DNA of 12,674 nt from positions 1 through 12,674 of the forward strand of contig JACDDZ010000027.1 of NCBI GenBank assembly GCA_013816695.1, given 5' to 3'. Made by a program: the position numbers and the translations under genes. Origin of the DNA: Gemmatimonadaceae bacterium. Its GTDB lineage: Bacteria; Gemmatimonadota; Gemmatimonadetes; Gemmatimonadales; Gemmatimonadaceae. Shown one piece after another: positions 1-6,372 of this stretch (its first letter is position 1; every line of letters starts with the position of its first letter). Under the pieces are notes generated by a model. The model made no database searches. It was not told the DNA's origin and worked only from the letters and a program-made list of their open reading frames with translations.

Positions 1-2014
1 GCACGAGCTCGAGCACGGGGAGAAGTCCTACACCTATCGAAGGATACCAGCCGTTTCGCCTGGGTGTCATTCCATTCCGCACTGTCGAATTCGTTCCCGA
101 GATTCCCGCAATATTCAAGAATGGTGCAAGAGGGGCAGTTGATGGAGTGCGCCCGTATCGCCCAAGTGGAATCGTCGGAAATGCTACTGGAAAACGCCAT
201 TCAACACGAGCTGCCAGAGCCGAGCTTCCAGAGAATGCGTGGAATTCATATCCCGGCGCGGTTACCGGCCCCCCGAGGTAAAAAAGGTGCTGTGCCGGCA
301 CTTCCCACCCACTGCGCACGGTTCCGCCGTAAGCCTGAAAGACAAGGCGATTTGCTCCGACCGGCCGTTCCATTTGCGTTGAAAACAATGCCCGCCGCAA
401 CGATGCTCTCCCATTCGCGCAGCATCTGTTTGGCTCCCACGACGCAAGCTCACCGACAATGCGACCGCGAACCTCGAAGCCAAGAACACTTACCCGATTG
501 GGCCGTTCGAGAATTATTGAAGCGCGTGTCTCATCGATGTTGTCTGCAAGCACAGTGGGTTGGAATTTGCCAGAAGCGGGACGAGCGTGAACGGCGAGGG
601 GCTCGTGCTGTTCGACAGAGATTTCGATGGACGGAATTACTCCGCTCATCATGGCCGCTCTCAGCCGGACTGAACCGCCGCGCACGTCGAACATGTCGGA
701 GTAGTCGCTGCCAAACTCCTGCGCCGCAATCGAGTTGACTGCGCGGGATCGCTCTCCCTCGTCCGAAACCTCGCGGTAACTCCGAAAGAGGGAAAGAGAG
801 ACAGCTGCACCACTCGCGCGCTCGAATGAGAGGCCCGCAGATCCCTTGAGCTCATGATCGCTGAACCCATAACCAACGCGCATGGGAATCGAAACTCCAC
901 TTCCCACTCGTGAAAGCAGTCCGGCACCAACCGTCAGCCCCTCGACCCGGTTGAAATGAACGAAATCCGAAATGCTGCGGCCTGCCAGTCCAGTTCTGCG
1001 CGTCCGTGCAAGTGCCTGCTCGCGAACAAGCGCCCGAGCCTCGTCCTGTACCTTCCGCACGTCCTCGTCCGAAACCGCACGCACATCTGCCGGAAGTGAA
1101 TCGAGTATCTGTCCGGTGAACGCGGAGGTATTGGTGTACGCACTCTGCGGTATCACGATCTCCTGCCCTGCAAAAACAGCCCTGTCGATCCCCCTGTTCA
1201 CCTGATAGCAGCATATTTCCCAGCGCCCGCGGATGATGCCACGCGCCGGAAAATCCAGCCACGACCCCGAGCGTCGAATTTCGATCTCCTGTCTCCGCGG
1301 CAGCCAGAACCTCCCCTCGAAAAGCCCGTTTTCGAGTACGACGGAAACGTCGTCGAGATCCTTGTCCTTGAGCGCGGAACGCGTAAAGCTGAACGCCATC
1401 CGCACGACGTCGTGGCTCTCTACGTCTATGAAAACCGCCCCAACCGCGCGCGGCAGTTTTGGGTCACGGGGACGAACCCGTATTTCGTATACGTTGATGG
1501 TTCGTGGTCCCAGGCGAATCTGCAACGAGTCGCGAATTGCAAAATCGTATTCCTGCAGTCCAATTGCTGACAGCGGGTGCGGTACGTCCTGAACCTCATC
1601 CCCGTCGCCGAGCCTTATGATACTCGGAAAGTTGTTCTGGATGATTCCAAGATGATCGCGGTGATACTGTATGTCGGTTGGCATCAACAGCGTGTCGCGA
1701 CGCGCGAATATGCGCTGCTTGCTGAGATTCGGTGCCTTCCAGAAGATCTCCAGCGCTAGCTCGTCCGCGCGAACTATCTTTGGCGGCTCGGTGAATCCCT
1801 CCCCCAGCTGCGCGAGAAACGTCAGGAATCCCTTCGCGGATGCCGTGTAATCCACAAGACCTGTGTCGGCCAGCTGGAGGGCACGCCGCGAAGTGGCATC
1901 CTCGGCGAGCCTGCGACTCCGTTCATCATTCCACCCCTGCGCCCCGCCGGCGGCGGGAGCCAGCAATGCAATGAGAAAAAAGATTCTCGCAACAGTGGTT
2001 GGGCTGAGCATCAT
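1..2014 (-). CDS. Outer-membrane beta-barrel protein (DUF5686/BamA-like), partial at 3' end
   Basis: Reading the complement from the ATG at 2014 gives 671 codons without a stop to the window edge, so the C-terminus is missing. An ATG at 2011 is an equally possible start. Residues 1-25 form a Sec signal peptide: an Arg, a hydrophobic core (IFFLIALL), then a small-residue end (AAGGA) with likely cleavage before Gln26. Residues about 30-330 are a soluble region of unknown function; the stretch around 190-270 resembles the lipoprotein-sorting-like fold found before some barrels. From FNRVEGL (354-360) onward, alternating hydrophobic/polar strands look like a barrel. LGGPVTAPGYEF (580-591) resembles the GG...GY element of BamA/Omp85-type surface antigens. 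I infer an outer-membrane location, possibly the DUF5686-like barrel family; the substrate is unknown. Cys-Cys pairs occur at 268-269 and 531-532. It is divergent from trpE. Confidence 0.8.
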   Translation of the reverse strand, partial: MMLSPTTVARIFFLIALLAPAAGGAQGWNDERSRRLAEDATSRRALQLADTGLVDYTASAKGFLTFLAQLGEGFTEPPKIVRADELALEIFWKAPNLSKQRIFARRDTLLMPTDIQYHRDHLGIIQNNFPSIIRLGDGDEVQDVPHPLSAIGLQEYDFAIRDSLQIRLGPRTINVYEIRVRPRDPKLPRAVGAVFIDVESHDVVRMAFSFTRSALKDKDLDDVSVVLENGLFEGRFWLPRRQEIEIRRSGSWLDFPARGIIRGRWEICCYQVNRGIDRAVFAGQEIVIPQSAYTNTSAFTGQILDSLPADVRAVSDEDVRKVQDEARALVREQALARTRRTGLAGRSISDFVHFNRVEGLTVGAGLLSRVGSGVSIPMRVGYGFSDHELKGSAGLSFERASGAAVSLSLFRSYREVSDEGERSRAVNSIAAQEFGSDYSDMFDVRGGSVRLRAAMMSGVIPSIEISVEQHEPLAVHARPASGKFQPTVLADNIDETRASIILERPNRVSVLGFEVRGRIVGELASWEPNRCCANGRASLRRALFSTQMERPVGANRLVFQAYGGTVRSGWEVPAQHLFYLGGPVTAPGYEFHAFSGSSALAARVEWRFPVAFPTIPLGRYGRTPSTAPLAPFLNIAGISGTNSTVRNGMTPRRNGWYPSIGVGLLPVLELV

Positions 2015-2050
2015 ATGCCCAAATTACCACATGAACAGTTTTGCAATAAA

Positions 2051-3544
2051 GTGAGCTTCGACGAATTTGTTACCAGGGCGGCCTCCGGCGGCCTCGTTCC
2101 GGTATCGCGCGAAGTGCTGCTCGATACCGAGACGCCAATCTCGGCATTCGTAAAACTTCGGCGGCAGCCATTTGCGTTTCTGCTGGAGTCCGCCCCCGCT
2201 GGCAGTGAAACCTGGTCGCGCTACACCTTCCTCGGCACCGAGCCTGTTGCTGCATGGCGGCTCCGCGGACGCGTGGTGGAGGACTGGAGTCCGGCCGATG
2301 GATGGCATTCCGCCAGGACGCCGGAAAATCCATTTGCAGATCTCGAAATGAGGCTCCGCGAGCTCAACCCGGTTGAGGTTCCCGAGCTTGGAGTATTCTG
2401 GAATGGCGCTGTCGGATACATCGGTTACGAAGCTGTCGCCCACATGGAATCGATTACGCCCGTCCACGAGAGCCCGCTTCCAGATGCGCTCTTCATGATC
2501 ACTAGAACCGTAGTGGTCCTCGATCACCTCAGGTCGCAGGCACGCGTGATCGTTGGGGTTCCAGTGGAGCCAGAAACCGGCGAGGTGGAATTGCGCCGTC
2601 TCTACCTGGAGGCGGAACAGGAGATCGATTCGGTTCTCTCCAGGCTTCGCAGTGCCGGGACATCAAGCACACTCGCGCTGAATGCGGACGCCGAGCCGGC
2701 AGCTGCGGAGTCCAGCATGACGCGCGAGGAGTACATGGGCGCAGTTGAGACGATCAAGGAATACATCCGGGCCGGTGACTGTTTCCAGGTCCTGCTTTCA
2801 CGGCAGTTTACAGTGCCGCACGATTTTGACGGGACCGATTTGTACAGGGCGCTTCGAGCAATCAATCCATCTCCGTACATGTTTCATCTTCTTCTCGACG
2901 GCATTGAGTTGATTGGAAGCTCACCAGAGCTGTTGGTTCGAATGACTGACACGGCAGTGATCGTCCGGCCAATCGCGGGCACACGTCCGCGGGGCGCGAC
3001 ACCGGCAGACGACTTGAAAATGGAAGCTGAGCTCGTAAATGATACCAAGGAAATCGCCGAGCACGTGATGCTTCTCGATCTCGGACGCAACGACGTGGGG
3101 AGAGTCGCGGAGTTCGGTTCTGTGCGGGCAACGCAGACCATGGTTGTCGAGCGTTACTCACATGTCCTGCACATGGTGAGTCAGGTCGAAGGCATCAGAC
3201 GCGCCGGCACAGGCGCCGCTGATGTACTCCGTGCAACCTTTCCGGCGGGTACGCTGAGTGGCGCGCCAAAGGTGCGAGCCATGGAGATTATCAATGAGCT
3301 GGAGACCAGGCCGCGGGGTCCCTACGGCGGAGCGGTTGGCTACATTGCGGCGGGTGCAGATCGCCTCGACCTTGCCATCACAATCAGGACGTGCACAGTG
3401 GCTGACGGAGTGGCTACGGTGCAGGCAGGTGCGGGCATCGTTGCCGATTCAATTCCCGAACGCGAATGGGACGAAACTGAAAACAAGGCACGGGCACTCC
3501 TCACAGCGATTGGTCGCGTCCGCGCGGCCCGGGTCATGACTTGA
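2051..3544 (+). CDS. trpE: Anthranilate synthase component I
   Basis: TrpE converts chorismate plus ammonia (from the TrpG glutaminase) to anthranilate, the first step of tryptophan synthesis, in the cytoplasm. I favour the GTG at 2051 (497 residues, beginning MSFDEF). An in-frame ATG at 2015 would add 12 residues but abuts the divergent start codon and leaves no room for a leader; neither has a strong ribosome site. Numbered from 2015, the N-terminal domain carries the LLES (56-59) and RYTFLG (69-74) motifs of the tryptophan feedback site, so end-product inhibition is likely. The chorismate-binding domain (about 235-495) has AGTRPRG (321-327), NDTKEIAEH (342-350), LLDLGRNDVGR, ATFPAGTLSGAPK (407-419), GAGIVADS (472-479) and DETENKA. 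This favours TrpE over PabB or isochorismate synthase. No trpG is adjacent or fused. Its TGA overlaps the next gene's TTG start by 4 nt. Confidence 0.95.
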   Translation: MSFDEFVTRAASGGLVPVSREVLLDTETPISAFVKLRRQPFAFLLESAPAGSETWSRYTFLGTEPVAAWRLRGRVVEDWSPADGWHSARTPENPFADLEMRLRELNPVEVPELGVFWNGAVGYIGYEAVAHMESITPVHESPLPDALFMITRTVVVLDHLRSQARVIVGVPVEPETGEVELRRLYLEAEQEIDSVLSRLRSAGTSSTLALNADAEPAAAESSMTREEYMGAVETIKEYIRAGDCFQVLLSRQFTVPHDFDGTDLYRALRAINPSPYMFHLLLDGIELIGSSPELLVRMTDTAVIVRPIAGTRPRGATPADDLKMEAELVNDTKEIAEHVMLLDLGRNDVGRVAEFGSVRATQTMVVERYSHVLHMVSQVEGIRRAGTGAADVLRATFPAGTLSGAPKVRAMEIINELETRPRGPYGGAVGYIAAGADRLDLAITIRTCTVADGVATVQAGAGIVADSIPEREWDETENKARALLTAIGRVRAARVMT

Positions 3545-4308
3545 AGATTGTAATCGAAGGTTACGATCGTTTCAGGATAGGCGAGGCGCGCGTGATTGCG
3601 CTGGAGGAATGCGCCGACGAAGTCCGGGAAGCGATGCAGGGAATTTCATTATATGACTTTGCGCGAAACCAGCCTGGAGCGAGGGTCCTCATGGGCCGCG
3701 TCCCTGCGTATGCTGTACGTCTCGGCTCCATCTCGGGAGATGTTGTCGTGCGCCATGCAGTGAGGGGCGGGATGGTTGCAAAGTTTGTGAGCGACAGGTA
3801 CATCGCCCCAACGCGTGGAATAGTAGAGCTGTTGAACTCGGAGCGGCTGCGCAAGCAGGGCGTCCGTACGCCGCGCCTTATCGCCTACGTGATTTACCCC
3901 GCCGGCCCTCTGCTTCGGCGACTCGACGTGGCTACGCGCGAAGTCCCACACGCATACGATCTCGCCGAAGTATTTTCGTCGCCGCTTCAGAAGGAAAACA
4001 AGCACGAGGCGCTCGCGGCTATTTCCGAGCTTATTGGATCGCTGACTCATGCGGGCGCGCATCATGCCGACCTGAATCTCAAGAACATCGTACTCTCCCG
4101 TGAAGGGGAAGTCGACAAAAGGATCCGTGCTTATGTCCTCGACGTAGACCGGGTTCGCTTCAATGTTCCCGGGGACCCCATGGTTGCCAGGGCGAACATG
4201 CAGAGACTCATGCGATCGCTCGAGAAAGTACGATCGCGCGGTGAGATCTTTCTGGAAGAGGCAGACATCCGGTGGCTCGAGAGACGGGCAATGGAGATGC
4301 AGGCGTGA
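3541..4308 (+). CDS. Lipopolysaccharide core kinase, KdkA (Kdo kinase)-like
   Basis: This is a 255-residue protein of the Kdo/WaaP kinase family, which is distantly protein-kinase-like. KdkA phosphorylates the Kdo residue on lipid A at the cytoplasmic face of the inner membrane. The N-lobe has VRHAVRGG (70-77) followed by K81 and DRY (85-87), in the order seen in KdkA proteins (RHYxRGG...K...DRY). The catalytic loop is HADLNLKN (175-182, catalytic Asp177) and the metal-binding motif is DVDR (201-204). No membrane segment is visible. The TTG at 3541 overlaps the trpE stop by 4 nt and lacks a clear ribosome site, so expression probably depends on coupling to trpE. An in-frame GTG at 3592 (residue 18), preceded by GGCGAGG, would give 238 residues and remains possible. 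The following GT9 gene supports an LPS-core role. The exact acceptor (Kdo or heptose) cannot be read from sequence. Confidence 0.85.
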   Translation: MKIVIEGYDRFRIGEARVIALEECADEVREAMQGISLYDFARNQPGARVLMGRVPAYAVRLGSISGDVVVRHAVRGGMVAKFVSDRYIAPTRGIVELLNSERLRKQGVRTPRLIAYVIYPAGPLLRRLDVATREVPHAYDLAEVFSSPLQKENKHEALAAISELIGSLTHAGAHHADLNLKNIVLSREGEVDKRIRAYVLDVDRVRFNVPGDPMVARANMQRLMRSLEKVRSRGEIFLEEADIRWLERRAMEMQA

Positions 4309-5348
4309 AGGCCCCTGTACCCGGCAAAATCATTATCGTGATGATGAGCGCCGTCGGTGACGCCGTTCACGTGCTTCCCGTGGTGAATGCACTCAAGCGG
4401 GCAAATCCGGCCTGCACAATCACCTGGATTCTGCAGCCCGGCCCGGCCTCCTTGATCGCCGACCATCCCGCGGTGGACGAAATAATCGTTTTCGACCGCA
4501 AGAAGGGATTTGGCGGATTCCTCGACCTGCGTCGCAAGCTTGCGAGCAGGAGATTCGACCTGCTGCTCAATCTCCAGGTTTATCTCAAGGCTGGAATCAT
4601 CACGCTGCTTGTCGAAGCTGACCGAAAGCTCGGATTCGACCGCTCGCGCGCGCGCGACATGAACTGGATTTTCACCAATCTCAAGATTCCACGCAGGCCT
4701 GTGCAGCATGTTCAGGATCAGTACTTCGAGTTCCTGGAAGCCTTGGGTGTATCACCGACTCCGTTACAGTGGGATCTTGGACCGACGGAAAATGAACGTG
4801 GGTGGCAGCGCGACTTCGTGCAGTCGGTTGGGGGTGAATATGCTGCGATCGTTGTAGCGACAAGCAAAGCTGAAAAGGACTGGTTCCCTGATCGATGGGC
4901 CGCAGTCATCGACCACCTGCAGGACCAGTATGGGATCAAGTCAGTTCTCGTGGGGGGAACGACCGAGCGGGAGGTTCAGGCCCGTGCGGCGATCCTGGCC
5001 GCCGCCAATTACAAGCCTGTCGATGCGCTCGGCAGTGGTCTTCGCAATCTTGTCTCTATAGTGGACGGCGCCGGGGTTGTGATCTCGCCGGACACCGGGC
5101 CGCTGCACATTGCAGTCGCCTTGAACAAGCCTGTTATCAGCCTTATCGGCTACACAAATCCGCGTAGAACCGGACCGTACCGGAAATTCCGCGACCTCAT
5201 GATCGATGCTTACGCAGACCCGGGTGAGAACTATCCGCCGTCCCTGGAAAACCGGCCGGATCGCATGCAGCGAATATCGATTGACGACGTCGAGCATAAA
5301 ATCGCCATCTGGAACGCGAAGTATCGCGCTAAGTCTGTGGCGAAATAA
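4305..5348 (+). CDS. Glycosyltransferase family 9 (LPS heptosyltransferase-like)
   Basis: This is a 347-residue GT-B glycosyltransferase of family 9, whose known members transfer heptose from ADP-heptose to the LPS inner core. The N-terminal half has the family's SAVGDAVH (15-22) with the GD pair, then Rossmann strands (TWILQPGP, FDLLLNLQ). The C-terminal half has ATSKAEKDWFPDRW (185-198), the strand VLVGG (214-218) and DTGPLHIA (263-270), the nucleotide-sugar-side signature. I chose the GTG at 4305 because it overlaps the kinase TGA (4306-4308) in a GTGA junction and has GGAG (4293-4296) 8 nt upstream. A GTG at 4272 would add 11 uncharacteristic residues. Next to a KdkA-like kinase it recalls the Haemophilus KdkA/OpsX pair, in which heptose is added to a phosphorylated Kdo; that assignment is inference. 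The 3' end overlaps the convergent maf gene by 20 nt. Confidence 0.85.
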   Translation: MKAPVPGKIIIVMMSAVGDAVHVLPVVNALKRANPACTITWILQPGPASLIADHPAVDEIIVFDRKKGFGGFLDLRRKLASRRFDLLLNLQVYLKAGIITLLVEADRKLGFDRSRARDMNWIFTNLKIPRRPVQHVQDQYFEFLEALGVSPTPLQWDLGPTENERGWQRDFVQSVGGEYAAIVVATSKAEKDWFPDRWAAVIDHLQDQYGIKSVLVGGTTEREVQARAAILAAANYKPVDALGSGLRNLVSIVDGAGVVISPDTGPLHIAVALNKPVISLIGYTNPRRTGPYRKFRDLMIDAYADPGENYPPSLENRPDRMQRISIDDVEHKIAIWNAKYRAKSVAK

Positions 5349-5928
5349 GGCCGCCCGAAAAGGAATATCGTATTCCCTGCTGCTCAAGCAGGTCCACAAG
5401 CCGGACAAGCGACAATCCCATTACGGCGAAAAAGTCACCGTCCACTTTTCGAATTATTGTCGCGCCGAATCCCTGAATTCCGTACGATCCGGCTTTGTCC
5501 ATTGGCTCACGGGTAGCGATGTAGTCCAGAATCTCACTATCGCTTATCTCGCGAAAAGTCACTTGAACTTTTTCAACCGACGAGACCACCTCTCCCTGCA
5601 AGGCAACGGCGACGGACGTGACAACTGTGTGTTCCCGACCGCTGAGCATCCGCAGCATGCGGTGCGCGTCGCCCTCGTCGACCGGCTTCCCCAATATCTC
5701 GCCATCGATCACGACAATTGTATCTGAGCCGATGACAACTGCCGACGGATTCCTCTCAGCGATTGTGAGTGCCTTGGCCCGCGCGAGCCGCTCGGCGTGT
5801 TCCACAGGGATTTCGCCCGGCAGTATCGACTCGTTGATGTCGGCAGGGCGGACTTCGTGGGAAATGCCGATCAGTGTGAGTAGTTCGCGGCGGCGCGGAG
5901 AGGATGAAGCAAGGATGACTTGAAGCAT
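5329..5928 (-). CDS. maf: Maf-family nucleoside triphosphate pyrophosphatase (dTTP/UTPase type)
   Basis: Maf proteins hydrolyse non-canonical or excess NTPs to NMP and pyrophosphate and are linked to nucleotide-pool cleansing and septum control. This 199-residue protein has the full family length. It has SSSPRRREL at 8-16 (phosphate-binding loop), the IGSDT motif with catalytic Asp69, GKPVD (80-84), and EPMDKAGSYGIQGFG (141-155). The DKAGxYGIQG form is that of the YhdE-type dTTP/UTP pyrophosphatases, not the YceF type, which has a different sequence there. The ATG at 5928 lies 3 nt after the dtd stop, so it is probably translated by coupling as the last gene of the glmM-glmS-dtd-maf block. 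Its last 20 nt overlap the end of the convergent GT9 gene, which leaves no intergenic space for a terminator. Confidence 0.93.
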   Translation of the reverse strand: MLQVILASSSPRRRELLTLIGISHEVRPADINESILPGEIPVEHAERLARAKALTIAERNPSAVVIGSDTIVVIDGEILGKPVDEGDAHRMLRMLSGREHTVVTSVAVALQGEVVSSVEKVQVTFREISDSEILDYIATREPMDKAGSYGIQGFGATIIRKVDGDFFAVMGLSLVRLVDLLEQQGIRYSFSGGLISPQT

Positions 5929-5931
5929 CTC

Positions 5932-6369
5932 TTATTTCTCGAGCCAGATGGTGACGGGTCCGTCATTGACCAGCTCGACTTCCATCATCGCGCCGAACTC
6001 ACCCGTAGCCACTGTCGCTCCGCCCTCGCGCAAAAGCATGACGAATCGTTCGTAAAGCGGTGTGGCAACTTCGGGGCGTGCGGCTTCGATGAAGCTCGGC
6101 CTTCGGCCCCTGGTAGCGTCGCCGTAAAGAGTGAACTGCGAGACCACGAGAATCGATCCTCCCACATCCTTGAGGGACAAATTCATTTTTCCATCCTCAT
6201 CGCCAAATAGACGGAGCCCGATCACCTTTTCAGCCATCCATGAAACGGCTTGCTCCCCGTCGGAAGTGGTAAATCCAACGAGGAGCAAATACCCGGCATT
6301 TATCTCACCGGCTGTCAGCGTTCCAACCCTGACGGCCGCCCGCGAAACGCGCTGAAGCAGTACGCGCAG
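5932..6369 (-). CDS. dtd: D-aminoacyl-tRNA deacylase, apparent CTG start
   Basis: Dtd is a homodimeric trans-editing enzyme that removes D-amino acids (and Gly from mischarged tRNA-Ala) from tRNA. Diagnostic motifs, numbered from the CTG, are LLQRVSRA (4-11), GEINAGYLLLVG (21-32), KMNLSLKDVGGSILVVSQFTL with the active-site SQFTL (about 72-76), RGRRPSF, and the C-terminal NDGPVT with its cross-subunit Gly-cisPro. No ATG, GTG or TTG precedes the conserved first strand. Reading back, the frame meets a TAG (the glmS stop, 6375-6373), then GCA, then CTG at 6369. Starting there gives LRVLLQRV, aligned with the usual MRVVLQRV, and 145 residues, the length of E. coli Dtd. The first conventional option, a TTG at 6288, gives 118 residues and deletes the first two strands. 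The identity is certain; the start is inferred. Confidence 0.88.
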   Translation of the reverse strand: MRVLLQRVSRAAVRVGTLTAGEINAGYLLLVGFTTSDGEQAVSWMAEKVIGLRLFGDEDGKMNLSLKDVGGSILVVSQFTLYGDATRGRRPSFIEAARPEVATPLYERFVMLLREGGATVATGEFGAMMEVELVNDGPVTIWLEK

Positions 6370-6372
6370 TGC

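Noticed and set aside
64..738. Plus-strand open frame of 224 codons at the left edge
   Set aside because: It is antisense to the continuous barrel-protein frame, is rich in Arg/Ser/Cys and has no domain features.
1..2014. Region 1-2014 read as non-coding or as a degraded pseudogene because only short frames appear when a stop is required
   Set aside because: A single uninterrupted minus-strand frame of 671 codons with a signal peptide spans it; it only lacks a stop because it leaves the window.
2024..2527. Minus-strand open frame of 167 codons inside trpE
   Set aside because: It is a shadow of trpE, whose motifs are all intact in the plus frame.
4645..4656. Alternating CG dodecamer (potential Z-DNA)
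   Set aside because: It falls inside the GT9 reading frame encoding a Ser-Arg-Ala-Arg-Asp stretch and is expected from GC-rich codon use.
5362..5376. Intrinsic terminator call for the plus-strand trpE block
   Set aside because: The stem is AT-rich and the plus strand after it is CTGCTG, not a T-run; kept only as a finding, not annotated as a terminator.
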